Source: Streptomyces sp. NBC_01217 (GTDB taxonomy: Bacteria > Actinomycetota > Actinomycetes > Streptomycetales > Streptomycetaceae). Taken from it: a stretch of 64,000 nucleotides of DNA. The translations under genes were made by a program, and so were the position numbers. The DNA is taken from contig NZ_CP108538.1 in NCBI RefSeq assembly GCF_035994185.1, positions 1,612,001 through 1,676,000 on the forward strand. Direction: 5' to 3'. The notes below the pieces were generated by a model. It had not been told where the DNA came from. It did not search any database and was given only the letters and a program-made list of their open reading frames with translations. This document shows, piece after piece, positions 1-14,959 of the stretch (positions are counted from its first letter, which is position 1; each line of letters opens with the position of its first letter).

Positions 1-2139
1 GATGTCCGGCGGATCCACCCTGATCCGGACCTGCTCGCTGCTCCCCCGGGACATCCGTGCCGCCTGCGCCGCCTTCAGCGCGGCCGCGAGCGCCGCCCCG
101 TTCCCCGGAGGCACCCTGAGCAGCACGCGCTCCCAGGACTCCCCCAGCGGCGCGTCCCCGGGCCTGCGGGGCCTGCCGGGTTCGGCGCCCGGCACCGGGA
201 CCGGGCCGAGCACCTCGGCCTCCGGTGGCAGTTCGGCGGCCGCGAGAAACGCGGCGAGCGCCTCCTGCGAGCCGGTCACCGAGGCCATCCGGGACACCGG
301 CGGGAAGCCGAGCTCGGCCCGCTCCGCCAGCTCGCGGCGAGCGTGTCCGACCGGGTCCCAGCGCACCAGCGCCTGCACCGGCCGCAGCGTCGGCTCGGCG
401 ACGATCACCACCGTGCCGCCCTCCGGCTGCCCCCGCACCAGCGAGGCCGCGGCCGTCCAGCGGCGCAGTGCCTCCTCGCCGGCCCGCAGGTCTGGGCGGC
501 CGACCATCGCCCAGCCGTCCAGCAGCAGAGCGGCCGCGTAGCCGCCCTCGGCGACGGGTTCGGCGCCGGGGGTGCTGACGACCAGTGCCGGGACGTCCGG
601 CACGGAGTCCAGGATGTGGTCGCGGCCCGATGTCCGTACCGGCACGGCGGGAAACGCCCGGCCGAGCTCCTCGGCGGTGCGGCGGGCACCGACGATCCGG
701 GCACGCAGCCGATTGCTGCCGCAGGCCACGCAGTGCCAGGCCGTCTCGGCCCGGCCGCACCAGGCGCAGTCGAGATCCCGCTGGTCCGGCGCCTGAAGCG
801 GTCCGGCGCAGTGCCGGCACCTGGCGGGTTCACGGCAGCGCTCGCAGGCCAGCCGCGGCGCGTATCCGCGGCGCGGCACCTGGACCAGGACGGGGCCGCT
901 GCGCAGCCCGTCCCGGACGGTCTGCCAGGCGAGGCTGGGCAGCCGGGCCGCCCTCGCGACCCCGTCCCGCGCCAGCTCCCCGTCACCGACCGTACGCACC
1001 AGGGGCGCCGCGATCCGCAGCTGTTCCCGGTCCGCGCGCAGTGGCAGGGCCCAGCCGCTCTCGACCAGCTGGGCGGCCTCCACCGTGCAGTTCGTACCGC
1101 CGAGCAGGAAGGCGCACCGGCCGTTCGCGGCCCGTAGTTCGAGCACCTCGCGCACGTGCGGGAAGGGGGCGTTGTCGTCGCTGTGGCTGGAGTCCCCGTC
1201 GTCCCAGACGGCGACCAGGCCGAGGTCGGCGACGGGTGCGAACATCGCGGCCCTCGTCCCGACGACCGCCCGCACGGAGCCGCGCCGCACGGCGAGCCAC
1301 TCCCGGTAGCGCTTCTCGGGTCCGGAGTCGGCCGTCAGCAGGGCGTGGCGCCCCTGTCCGAGCAGCTCGGTGAGCGCGGCGTCGACCCGCCCCGCGGTCC
1401 GGCCGTCGGGCACGACGACGAGCGCGCCGCGCCCGGAGGCGAGCGTCGCGGCCATGGCTCTGGCGATCTCCTCGGGCCAGTGCGGTCCGGGCAGCGCGGT
1501 CCATACCGCCCGGGGCGCCCCGCCCTCGGCCAGCGCCCGCAGGAACGCGGGCCCCTGTCCGTACCGCTCCCAGCTCCCCGCCGACGGGGCGGGCGGCGGT
1601 GGCAGGGGCTCGGGCGAGGGCCTGGACTCGGCCCGTCCGTTCCTCGGCGGTACGGCGAGCTGCAGCACGTCGGCGAGGCTGCCCGCGTAACGGTCGGCGA
1701 CGGCCCGTGAGAGGGCGAGCAGCTCCGGGCCCAGCACCGGCTCGGGCGACACGACATAGGCGAGCGCGGCCAGCGCGCCCGTGTAGTCGGATTCGGCGAG
1801 CCGCTCGACGAGGAACCCGTCGATCAGCCCGCCCCCCTCGCGCCTGCCGCCGCGGACATTGCGCGCCCCGGCCCCGAAGCGCACCCGCACCCGCACCCCG
1901 GGCTGTGCGTCGGCGTCCAGCTCCTCGGGCACGGCGTAGTCGAAGTACTGGTCGAGATGGAGCACGCCCTTGTTGACCAGCACCCGGGCGACGGGCAGTT
2001 CCTTGGCGAGAGCGGCGCCGCGCCAGGTCCGCGGCTTGGCCCGCGGCACCTTGGCCTTGCGCACCGTCTCCCGAATGAGCGCAAGCTGCTCCGGGACCCC
2101 GCCCCCGGGGTCCTCGGTTCGCTCGTTGTCGCTGCTCAC
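1..2139 (-). CDS. priA: Primosomal protein N' (PriA), helicase-degenerate actinobacterial form, 3' end outside window
   Basis: Replication-restart protein PriA; 713 codons are visible from GTG at 2139 and the C-terminus runs off the left edge. The N-terminal 3'BD and winged-helix parts are followed by a RecQ-like core in which the Walker A loop is not recognisable: around residue 210 the sequence reads TALPGPHWPEE where GxTGSGKTE is expected. The DEEH box is replaced by WDDGD near residue 310. The zinc-binding insertion is intact, with CERC, CRHC, CAWC and CVAC pairs between about residues 430 and 472. This fits the family described in actinobacteria as PriA without helicase activity, so a DNA-binding or primosome-assembly role is more likely than unwinding. 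It follows metK by about 110 bases on the same strand. Confidence 0.9.
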   Translation of the reverse strand, partial: MSSDNERTEDPGGGVPEQLALIRETVRKAKVPRAKPRTWRGAALAKELPVARVLVNKGVLHLDQYFDYAVPEELDADAQPGVRVRVRFGAGARNVRGGRREGGGLIDGFLVERLAESDYTGALAALAYVVSPEPVLGPELLALSRAVADRYAGSLADVLQLAVPPRNGRAESRPSPEPLPPPPAPSAGSWERYGQGPAFLRALAEGGAPRAVWTALPGPHWPEEIARAMAATLASGRGALVVVPDGRTAGRVDAALTELLGQGRHALLTADSGPEKRYREWLAVRRGSVRAVVGTRAAMFAPVADLGLVAVWDDGDSSHSDDNAPFPHVREVLELRAANGRCAFLLGGTNCTVEAAQLVESGWALPLRADREQLRIAAPLVRTVGDGELARDGVARAARLPSLAWQTVRDGLRSGPVLVQVPRRGYAPRLACERCREPARCRHCAGPLQAPDQRDLDCAWCGRAETAWHCVACGSNRLRARIVGARRTAEELGRAFPAVPVRTSGRDHILDSVPDVPALVVSTPGAEPVAEGGYAAALLLDGWAMVGRPDLRAGEEALRRWTAAASLVRGQPEGGTVVIVAEPTLRPVQALVRWDPVGHARRELAERAELGFPPVSRMASVTGSQEALAAFLAAAELPPEAEVLGPVPVPGAEPGRPRRPGDAPLGESWERVLLRVPPGNGAALAAALKAAQAARMSRGSSEQVRIRVDPPDI

Positions 2140-2178
2140 AGCCAAATTCCTACCAGACAGCACTGACACCGGCCCCGG

Positions 2179-2232
2179 CCGTACGCACCGGGGCCCGGAC
2201 ACCCTGTGCGGCGTCCGGGCCCCGGCGTACGG
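2179..2232 (-). terminator. GC-rich hairpin after metK
   Basis: A 13-bp perfect stem (2188-2200 with 2213-2225) is extended by a 7-bp outer stem (2179-2185 with 2226-2232) across a small bulge. It lies just past the metK stop and before priA. There is no U-run, as is common for Streptomyces hairpin terminators, so it may attenuate rather than fully stop transcription into priA. Confidence 0.5.
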
Positions 2233-2248
2233 GCAGAGAGCGGCAGGC

Positions 2249-3457
<1,209 letters not shown>

Positions 3458-3708
3458 ATCGCTCCCTGGGGTTGCAGCGGCTGCTGGCTGATCATTTGGC
3501 GGACGGCCGGGAGCTGCGCCCGGTACGGTCCGGGGTCAGTTTATCGGTCGCTATCGCTCAGCGGACAACATGTCTCGCCCTTTGGGAGTTCTGTGACCTG
3601 TCGCACGGCCTGTGACTGTACGGAAATCGCCTCCCGGAAAGTCCATTTACGCCCATATTCCAAGGGTTCCCAAGGGCTCCGGCCCACGCAATGGCCGAAA
3701 CGAGATTT

Positions 3709-4911
3709 TCATCCGAGCCGCGACGACACGAGATCCCAGACCGTGTCGGCGAGTGCCTCCTTGGGGCCGTACGGCACCGGGGTCTCACCGCCGTCGGCCG
3801 CAAGGACCACCGCTTCGTTCTCCTCGGAACCGAATGTCCGGCGCTCTCCCACCTCGTTGACGACGAGGAGATCGCAGCCCTTGCGGCGGAGCTTCTCGCG
3901 GCCGTTGGCGAGGACGTTGTCCGTCTCGGCGGCGAAACCGACGACGATCTGGTCCGGCCGGGCGCGTTCACCGGCGACCTCGGCGAGGATGTCGGGGTTG
4001 CGGACGAGCTTGATGGGCGCGGGCTCCTGGCCGTCCTTCTTCTTGATCTTCCCCGTCGCGTACGCGGCGGGGCGGAAGTCGGCGACGGCCGCCGCCATCA
4101 CGACCACATCGGCGTCCGCGGCGGCCTTCAGCACGGCCTCGCGCAGTTGCATGGCCGTCCCGGCGTGAAGGACGTCGGCGCCCGCCGGGTCGGGCAGGCC
4201 GGTGTTGGCCTCGACGAGGGTGACCCGCGCGCCGCGGGCGACCGCTGTGCGGGCCAGGGCATAGCCCTGCTTGCCGGAGGAGCGGTTACCGAGGTAGCGC
4301 ACCGGGTCGAGCGGCTCGCGCGTACCGCCCGCGCTGATCACGACGTGCCGGCCGGCCAGGTCGGCCTCGACGGTCCCGCGGGCCAGCACCCGGCGGCAGA
4401 CCTCGAAGATCTCCCCGGGGTCGGGCAGCCGGCCCTTGCCGGTGTCGACGCCGGTGAGGCGGCCGACGGCGGGCTCGATGACGACGGCGCCGCGGCGTCG
4501 CAGCGTCGCGACGTTCTCCTGAGTGGCGGGGTGCTCCCACATCTCGGTGTGCATGGCAGGTGCGAAGACCACCGGACAGCGGGCGGTGAGGAGCGTGTTG
4601 GTGAGCAGGTCGTCGGCCAGACCATGGGCGGCCCTGGCGAGCGTATCGGCGGTGGCGGGGGCGACGACGACCAGGTCGGCGCCCTGCCCGATCCTGACGT
4701 GCGGCACCTCGTGGACGTCGTTCCAGACCTCCGTGGACACCGGGTGGCCCGAGAGCGCCGACCAGGTGGCCGCGCCCACGAAATGCAGGGCCGACGCGGT
4801 CGGGACGACGCGTACATCGTGACCGGACTCGGTCAGCCGGCGCAGCAGCTCGCACGCCTTGTACGCGGCGATGCCCCCGCTGACCCCCAGAACGACCTTC
4901 GGCTTGTCCAC
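3709..4911 (-). CDS. coaBC: Bifunctional phosphopantothenoylcysteine decarboxylase / phosphopantothenate-cysteine ligase
   Basis: Two successive steps of coenzyme A synthesis: 4'-phosphopantothenate plus cysteine ligation (CoaB, C-terminal half) and decarboxylation to 4'-phosphopantetheine (CoaC, flavoprotein N-terminal half). The CoaC substrate-binding motif appears as PAMHTEMW, and the CoaB half carries ISAGGTREPLD followed by NRSSGKQG. I place the start at GTG 4911 (VDKPKVVLGVSGG; 400 residues) because GGGGAG precedes it at about 7 bases. An ATG at 4956 would add 15 residues of unlikely sequence. It lies just downstream of rpoZ on the same strand, an order common in actinobacteria. Confidence 0.95.
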   Translation of the reverse strand: MDKPKVVLGVSGGIAAYKACELLRRLTESGHDVRVVPTASALHFVGAATWSALSGHPVSTEVWNDVHEVPHVRIGQGADLVVVAPATADTLARAAHGLADDLLTNTLLTARCPVVFAPAMHTEMWEHPATQENVATLRRRGAVVIEPAVGRLTGVDTGKGRLPDPGEIFEVCRRVLARGTVEADLAGRHVVISAGGTREPLDPVRYLGNRSSGKQGYALARTAVARGARVTLVEANTGLPDPAGADVLHAGTAMQLREAVLKAAADADVVVMAAAVADFRPAAYATGKIKKKDGQEPAPIKLVRNPDILAEVAGERARPDQIVVGFAAETDNVLANGREKLRRKGCDLLVVNEVGERRTFGSEENEAVVLAADGGETPVPYGPKEALADTVWDLVSSRLG

Positions 4912-5043
4912 TGCGTCTCCCCGCACTCGGATACGAACACCCCCATGCTGCCTCACCGCGCCCGGTCCGACGTTGTCGCCCCGGACACACCACAGGCCCG
5001 GCAGCGGTGGCCGCCGGGCCTGTGGTGAAGGTGCAATTCCTGC

Positions 5044-5316
5044 TTACTGCGCGGGGCCCTCGATGGCCTCGGAGGTGAGCAGGCCCGCGTTGATCTCGCG
5101 GAGCGCGATCGAGAGCGGCTTCTCGTGCACGTGGGTGTCGACGAGCGGACCGACGTACTCCAGGAGACCCTCACCGAGCTGCGAGTAGTACGCGTTGATC
5201 TGGCGCGCGCGCTTGGCGGCGTAGATCACGAGGCTGTACTTCGAGTCGGTGGCCTCAAGGAGCTCATCAATCGGCGGGTTGATGATGCCCTCGGGCGTGG
5301 TGATGGAAGAGGACAC
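5044..5316 (-). CDS. rpoZ: RNA polymerase omega subunit
   Basis: Small RNA polymerase subunit that helps fold and hold beta-prime. The 90-residue product from GTG 5316 begins [20 protein letters not shown], and contains the conserved [17 protein letters not shown] helix that contacts beta-prime. GGAAGG sits about 7 bases before the GTG; the ATG at 5346 would add ten residues not expected in the family. It lies between gmk and coaBC, the usual gmk-rpoZ-coaBC arrangement. Confidence 0.95.
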   Translation of the reverse strand: MSSSITTPEGIINPPIDELLEATDSKYSLVIYAAKRARQINAYYSQLGEGLLEYVGPLVDTHVHEKPLSIALREINAGLLTSEAIEGPAQ

Positions 5317-5341
5317 TCTCTGCCTTCCGAAGGGGGTAAAG

Positions 5342-5359
5342 ATCAAAGAAATCTTTGAT
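5342..5359 (-). repeat. AT-rich palindrome between gmk and rpoZ
   Basis: ATCAAAG at 5342-5348 pairs perfectly with CTTTGAT at 5353-5359 around a 4-base loop, and on the minus strand it is followed by TTTA. It stands out as AT-rich in a very GC-rich intergenic stretch (5317-5408). It could be a weak attenuator or a protein-binding operator for rpoZ. Confidence 0.35.
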
Positions 5360-5408
5360 AGTGCGGAGTTCCGTACTGCCGCGCGTGCTGCCGCACGTCG
5401 TGATTGCG

Positions 5409-6026
5409 TCAGTCGCTGTCGGCACGGTGGCCGGAAGCCTCCAGCATCAAGGCTAGCAGCTCACGCGCCACGTCTTCGACGGAGGTGTTGACCAGCGTCG
5501 TATCGAACTCGGACTCGGCAGCCAGTTCGATCCTGGCGGCGGCGAGCCGGCGCTCGATCACCTCGGCGGACTCGGTCCCGCGGCCGGTGAGCCGGCGTAC
5601 CAGCTCGTCCCAGCTCGGCGGGGCCAGGAAGACGAGCTGTGCGTCCGGCATCGACTGCCGGACCAGCCGGGCGCCCTGGAGGTCGATCTCCAGCAGCACC
5701 GGCTCACCCGCCTCCAGGCGGTCGAGCACGTCACGGCGGGGCGTGCCGTAGCGGTTGCCGGCGAACTCGGCCCACTCCAACAGCTCGCCGTTGGCGATCA
5801 GCTTGTCGAACTCGTCGTTGTCCACGAAGAAGTAGTGGACGCCGTTGCGCTCGCCGGGGCGCGGCCTGCGGGTCGTCGCCGACACCGAGAGCCACACCTC
5901 GGGGTGCGCCTTGCGCATATGCGCGACGACCGTGCTCTTGCCGACCCCCGAGGGGCCGGAGAGCACGGTCAGCCGCGGACGTACGTCCGGGGGTACGGGG
6001 GACGTCCCCCGGGATGTTGCAGCCAT
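5409..6026 (-). CDS. gmk: Guanylate kinase
   Basis: Phosphorylates GMP to GDP with ATP. The 205-residue protein has the P-loop [11 protein letters not shown] near residue 25 and the GMP-binding segment [19 protein letters not shown]. The acidic [13 protein letters not shown] stretch that positions the nucleotide is also present. It is followed by rpoZ and preceded, 38 bases upstream, by the sIHF gene on the same strand. Confidence 0.96.
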   Translation of the reverse strand: MAATSRGTSPVPPDVRPRLTVLSGPSGVGKSTVVAHMRKAHPEVWLSVSATTRRPRPGERNGVHYFFVDNDEFDKLIANGELLEWAEFAGNRYGTPRRDVLDRLEAGEPVLLEIDLQGARLVRQSMPDAQLVFLAPPSWDELVRRLTGRGTESAEVIERRLAAARIELAAESEFDTTLVNTSVEDVARELLALMLEASGHRADSD

Positions 6027-6064
6027 GAAGCGATTATCCAGGTTCTCGGGGGTGCCCGAGAACG

Positions 6065-6388
6065 TCAGGCGGCGCTGCCGCCGAACTCTCGCTCCAGGGA
6101 TGCGATCTGGTTGGAGCCGAGACCACGGACCCGGCGGCTCTCGGAGATGCCGAGCCGCTCCATGATCTGCTTGGCGCGGACCTTGCCCACGCCCGGCAGG
6201 GACTCCAGGAGGGCGGAGACCTTCATCTTCCCGATGACGTCGTTCTCCTGGCCCTGCTTGATGACCTCATGGAGGGAGGCGCCGGAGTGCTTGAGTCGAT
6301 TCTTGACCTCGGCCCGCTCCCGGCGAGCCGCGGCGGCCTTTTCGAGCGCGGCTGCGCGCTGTTCAGGGGTAAGGGGCGGAAGAGCCAC
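6065..6388 (-). CDS. sihF: Actinobacterial integration host factor (sIHF/mIHF)
   Basis: Basic nucleoid-associated protein that binds DNA without sequence specificity and influences supercoiling, chromosome condensation and development in Streptomyces. The 107-residue product starts [20 protein letters not shown] with GTG at 6388, preceded by GAGGTGA. A longer ORF from 6451 is less likely. It has an N-terminal basic helix and the helix-turn-helix-like tail [20 protein letters not shown] seen in mycobacterial mIHF. It sits between pyrF and gmk, as in other streptomycetes. Confidence 0.93.
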   Translation of the reverse strand: MALPPLTPEQRAAALEKAAAARRERAEVKNRLKHSGASLHEVIKQGQENDVIGKMKVSALLESLPGVGKVRAKQIMERLGISESRRVRGLGSNQIASLEREFGGSAA

Positions 6389-6536
6389 GCCTACGTCACC
6401 TCGGATGTCGATCTGTCGGATACGGACCGGTGAGGAAGCTGGGCGCTCCACACCAGGTGAGCGACGGACAGCTTGTGTACGTCGGCTCTCGTCGGAGACT
6501 AGCGGCCAAGGCCGCCGGAGTCAGCGAGAACCAACG

Positions 6537-6568
6537 AAAAGTCCTGGTCAGCCTCTGCCGACCAGGAC
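6537..6568 (-). terminator. Intrinsic terminator of the pyr operon
   Basis: GTCCTGGTC (6541-6549) pairs perfectly with GACCAGGAC (6560-6568). On the minus strand the stem is followed directly by TTTT. It lies after the pyrF stop at 6634, so it should end the pyrimidine operon transcript before the sIHF gene. Confidence 0.75.
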
Positions 6569-6633
6569 ATTTCAGGCATAACAACCGAGTTTTTTGGTCA
6601 GGGTTCCGTCAACACGCTGTAAACGTGGCATGG

Positions 6634-7469
6634 TCAGCTACCTGTGAGGGCCACCCGGACCTCGTCCGCGAACCGGTCGGCGGCCTCGCGCAGCCCCGCC
6701 ATGTCCAGTCCCCGGCTCAGCACGCCGCGGCTCACACTGGGCACCACATTGCCCACCGCGTCGCCGAAGACACCGGGCAGATCCGCGGGCGTCGCGCCCT
6801 GGGCCCCGATCCCGGGGGCGAGCAGCGGGCCGTTGATCGCCAGATTCACGCCCGCGTCCCCGAGCGTGGCGCCGACCACCGCGCCGACGGAGCCGAGCGG
6901 GGTCGCTCCCTCGTTCTCGGCGGCCATGTGGTCGAGCATCAGCTGGGCCAGCGAACGGCCGTCGGCGGTCGTGGCGCGCTGTACCTCGGCACCTTCCGGG
7001 TTGGAGGTGAGGCCGAGGACGAAGACGCCCGCGCCGGAGAGGACGGCCGCGTCGAGCGCCGGGCGCAGCGAACCGAAGCCGAGGTACGGCGAGACGGTGA
7101 CCGCGTCGGAGAACAGCGGCGAGTCCTTCTCCAGGTAGGTCGCCGCGTAGGCGCCCATGGTGGAGCCGATGTCGCCGCGCTTGGCGTCCATCAGGACGAG
7201 TGCGCCTGCCGCCCGCGCCTCCTCGACGGCCTTCTCCAGGACGGCGATGCCGTGCGAGCCGAACCGCTCGAAGAAGGCGGACTGCGGCTTGAGGACGGCG
7301 ACCCGGTCGGCCAGCGCCTCGACCACCGTGCGGGTGAACCGCTCCAGGCCCGCGACGTCGTCGGTCAGGCCCCAGGCGGTGAGCAGCGACGCGTGCGGGT
7401 CGATGCCGACGCAGAGCGGGCCACGGGTGTCCATGGCGCGGCGCAGGCGTGCGCCGAAGGGTTCAAGGG

Positions 7470-7473
<4 letters not shown>
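6634..7473 (-). CDS. pyrF: Orotidine 5'-phosphate decarboxylase
   Basis: Last step of UMP synthesis: OMP decarboxylation. The 279-residue protein is the longer class of OMP decarboxylase found in actinobacteria. The catalytic Asp-Lys-Asp array is seen in LMDAKRGDIGSTM (D96, K98, D101), and substrate contacts in CVGIDPHASLL near the N-terminus. The start overlaps the pyrD stop by four bases (ATGA), indicating translational coupling. It is the last gene of the pyr operon. Confidence 0.96.
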
Positions 7474-8579
<1,106 letters not shown>

Positions 8580-8617
8580 CGGCGTGTCCTCGGGTGTCCT
8601 GGGTGTCCTCACAGAGA

Positions 8618-8643
8618 GGGGGACACCGTTTCCGGTGTCCCCC
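8618..8643 (-). terminator. Hairpin between carB and pyrD
   Basis: GGGGGACACC (8618-8627) and GGTGTCCCCC (8634-8643) form a perfect 10-bp stem with a 6-base loop and no U-run. It lies in the only sizeable gap (73 bases) between carB and pyrD. It could reduce pyrDF relative to carAB expression or stabilise the mRNA 3' end after processing. Confidence 0.45.
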
Positions 8644-8652
8644 TGCTCCCTG

Positions 8653-11953
<3,301 letters not shown>

Positions 11954-11961
<8 letters not shown>

Positions 11962-13096
11962 GCTGGCCCTCCATCAGGGATACGAAACGGTCGAAGAGGT
12001 ACGCGGCATCGTGCGGGCCCGCGGCTGCTTCGGGGTGGTACTGGACGCTGAACGCCGGCTGGTCGAGGAGCTGAAGTCCCTCGACGACCTGGTCGTTCAG
12101 GCAGACGTGGGAGACCTCGGCGCGGCCGAACTTCGTGTCGGACACCTTGTCGAGGGGGGCGTCGACGGCGAAGCCGTGGTTGTGCGCGGTGACCTCGACC
12201 TTGCCGGTCGTGCGGTCCTGCACGGGCTGGTTGATGCCGCGGTGGCCGTACTTCAGCTTGTACGTGCCGAAGCCGAGGGCGCGGCCCAGGATCTGGTTGC
12301 CGAAGCAGATGCCGAAGAGCGGGGTTTTGCGCTCCAGGACGCCCTGCATGACGGAGACCGGGTGGTCGGCGGTGGCCGGGTCGCCGGGGCCGTTGGAGAA
12401 GAAGACGCCGTCGGGCTCGACCGCGTACACCTCGTCGAGGGTGGCGGTGGCGGGCAGCACGTGCACCTCGATGCCGCGCTCGGCCATCCGGCGCGGGGTC
12501 ATGCCCTTGATGCCGAGGTCGATCGCGGCGACGGTGAACTTCTTGGTGCCGATCGCGGGGACGACGTACGTCTCCTTGGTGGCGACCTCGGCGGAGAGGT
12601 CGGCGCCCACCATCTCGGGGGCTTGCTTGACGCGGGCCAGCAGCGTGGCCTCGTCGGCGACGGCGTCACCGGAGAAGATGCCGACGCGCATGGCGCCGCG
12701 CTCGCGCAGGTGGCGGGTGAGGGCGCGGGTGTCGATGCCACTGATGCCGACGACGCCCTGGCGCTCCAGCTCCTCGTCGAGCGAGCGCTGCGAGCGCCAG
12801 TTGGACGGCACCCGGGCGGGGTCACGCACCACATATCCGGCGACCCAGATCCGCTTCGACTCGGGGTCCTCGTCGTTCACACCGGTGTTGCCGACGTGCG
12901 GGGCGGTCATCACGACGACCTGGCGGTGGTACGAGGGGTCGGTCAGCGTCTCCTGGTAGCCGGTCATGCCGGTGGAGAACACCGCCTCGCCGAAGGTCTC
13001 CCCCACGGCCCCGTAGGCGCGACCGCGGAAGGCGCGGCCGTCCTCCAGGACGAGTACGGCGGGAGCTTTGGCGGCTCCCCGGGTGGAGATCGTCAT
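11954..13096 (-). CDS. carA: Carbamoyl-phosphate synthase small (glutaminase) subunit
   Basis: Class I glutamine amidotransferase that feeds ammonia to CarB. The 380-residue protein has an N-terminal small-subunit domain and a C-terminal amidotransferase domain. The nucleophile Cys is in [13 protein letters not shown] and the His/Glu pair in [13 protein letters not shown]. The Phe after the Cys (usually Leu) is a minor variant. The start overlaps the upstream membrane-protein gene by four bases and the stop overlaps carB by eight. Confidence 0.97.
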
Positions 13097-13674
13097 CGTG
13101 CGGTGCCTTCCGTAGTGCTGGTGAGTTGGTTGATGGCCTCGACCCAGGCCGGGTGCTCGGCCGAGCGGTCGGAGCGGAAACCGGAGTCGATCAGCTTGTC
13201 GCCGTGTGCCCAGGTGATGATCAGCAGGCCGCCCTCGGGGAGGACCTTGCCCGCGATGCCCTTGTCGAGCCGGGCCTCACGCAGTGCGGCGGCCGGGACG
13301 AAGAAGTCGGCCGCGCCGGGTCGTACGACATCGAGGCCCTGGTGGGTCAGGGTGAGCTCGACGCGGCTGCGGGTGCCGAGGCCGTGGGCGACGATCCGGT
13401 CGAGCCACTGCCCGGCGGTCGTGGAGGCGTGGTAACGGCCGGTCAGCGTGAGCAGCTTCTCGCCGTCCGCGAACCCGTCCGGAGTGGGGCTGAGCTCCGG
13501 CAGACCGGACTGGAGACTCCCGCGCCACTTCCATCCCTGGCGCATCAGCCAGTAGACGAAGGCGATGAGGACGATCAGTGCGATGACCCAGCTGATGCGA
13601 GCGGACCAGTCGGTCACTTCGGCCGACTTCTGCTCGGCTGCGAGCTGGAGGTGCAGGGGGGTGAGTGTTGTCAC
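13093..13674 (-). CDS. Single-pass membrane protein embedded in the pyr operon
   Basis: A 193-residue protein with one clear membrane segment (about residues 27-45, [18 protein letters not shown]) followed by a soluble beta-rich region. The soluble part ([42 protein letters not shown]) resembles bacterial PH-like domains, but that is a shape impression only. It overlaps pyrC and carA by four bases on each side, so it is made with the pathway. The position is conserved in Streptomyces, and no catalytic motif is visible. A scaffold or membrane-tethering role near PyrD is possible but not shown. Confidence 0.85.
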   Translation of the reverse strand: MTTLTPLHLQLAAEQKSAEVTDWSARISWVIALIVLIAFVYWLMRQGWKWRGSLQSGLPELSPTPDGFADGEKLLTLTGRYHASTTAGQWLDRIVAHGLGTRSRVELTLTHQGLDVVRPGAADFFVPAAALREARLDKGIAGKVLPEGGLLIITWAHGDKLIDSGFRSDRSAEHPAWVEAINQLTSTTEGTAR

Positions 13675-14957
13675 GCGAGCTTCCCGTCGACGACCGTGGC
13701 ACGGCCCCGCAGGAAGGTGTGGGTGACTCGCCCCGGCAGCTCGCGGCCCTCGTACGGAGTGTTGCGGCTGCGGGAGGCGAAGCCCGCGGGGTCCACGACA
13801 CCACGGTATGCCGGATCGACCAGCGTGAGGTTGGCGGGCTCACCGGCCGAGACGGGCCGGCCGTGTCCGTCGAGACGGCCGATGGCGGCCGGCCGGAACG
13901 ACATCCGGTCGGCGACACCCGCCCAGTCGATGAGGCCGGTGTCGACCATCGTCTGCTGGACGACGGAGAGCGCGGTCTCCAGGCCCACCATGCCCATGGC
14001 GGCCGCGGCCCACTCGCAGTCCTTGTCCTCGTGCGGGTGCGGGGCGTGGTCGGTGGCGACGCAGTCGATCGTGCCGTCGGCGAGCGCCTCGCGCAGGGCC
14101 ATGACGTCGGCCTCGGTGCGCAGCGGCGGGTTCACCTTGTAGACCGGGTCGTAGGACCGTACGAGTTCGTCGGTGAGGAGCAGGTGGTGCGGGGTGACCT
14201 CGGCGGTGACGTTCCAGCCCTTGGACTTGGCCCAGCGCACGATCTCCACGGAGCCGGCGGTCGACAGGTGACAGATGTGCACCCGGGAGCCGACGTGGGC
14301 GGCGAGCAGGACGTCGCGGGCGATGATCGACTCCTCGGCGACGGCGGGCCAGCCGCCGAGACCGAGTTCCGCGGAGACGATGCCCTCGTTCATCTGGGCG
14401 CCCTCGGTGAGGCGGGGCTCCTGGGCGTGCTGGGCGACGACGCCGTCGAAGGCCTTCACGTACTCCAGGGCGCGGCGCATGATCACCGCGTCGTCGACGC
14501 ACTTGCCGTCGTCGGAGAAGACCTTCACCCCGGCGGCCGAATCGTGCATGGCGCCCAGTTCGGCGAGGTGCTTGCCCTCCAGGCCGACGGTGACGGCGCC
14601 GATCGGCTGTACGTCGCAGTAGCCGGACTCCTTGCCCAGCCGCCAGACCTGCTCGACGACACCGGCGGTGTCGGCGACCGGGAAGGTGTTGGCCATGGCG
14701 TGCACGGCGGTGAAGCCGCCGACGGCCGCCGCCCTGGTGCCGGTGAGGACGGTCTCGGAGTCCTCGCGGCCGGGCTCGCGCAAGTGGGTGTGGAGGTCGA
14801 CCAGGCCGGGCAGGAGGATCTGTCCGGCGGCCTCGACGACGGTCGCGTCACCGGCCTCGATGTCCGTGCCGACCGCCGCGATGGTCTCGCCGTCGATCAG
14901 GACGTCCTGGGGTTCGCCGCCGAGGATCTTCGCGCCGCGGATAAGGATCTTGCTCAT
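13671..14957 (-). CDS. pyrC: Dihydroorotase
   Basis: Zinc amidohydrolase that cyclises carbamoyl-aspartate to dihydroorotate. From ATG 14957 it is 428 residues. The metal-binding VDLHTHLREPG sits at about residues 53-63, the signature CVATDHAPHPHEDK lies in the last third, and further His ligands are in VAQHAQEP and VHICHLST. An ORF reaching 15326 is spurious because it runs back through pyrB. The pyrB stop lies only three bases upstream, and pyrC overlaps the next gene by four. Confidence 0.96.
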   Translation of the reverse strand: MSKILIRGAKILGGEPQDVLIDGETIAAVGTDIEAGDATVVEAAGQILLPGLVDLHTHLREPGREDSETVLTGTRAAAVGGFTAVHAMANTFPVADTAGVVEQVWRLGKESGYCDVQPIGAVTVGLEGKHLAELGAMHDSAAGVKVFSDDGKCVDDAVIMRRALEYVKAFDGVVAQHAQEPRLTEGAQMNEGIVSAELGLGGWPAVAEESIIARDVLLAAHVGSRVHICHLSTAGSVEIVRWAKSKGWNVTAEVTPHHLLLTDELVRSYDPVYKVNPPLRTEADVMALREALADGTIDCVATDHAPHPHEDKDCEWAAAAMGMVGLETALSVVQQTMVDTGLIDWAGVADRMSFRPAAIGRLDGHGRPVSAGEPANLTLVDPAYRGVVDPAGFASRSRNTPYEGRELPGRVTHTFLRGRATVVDGKLA

Positions 14958-14959
14958 GT

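Noticed and set aside
3458-3708. Possible SAM riboswitch before metK
   Set aside because: No SAM-I or SAM-II core or paired segments were found by eye; a covariance search would be needed to claim one.
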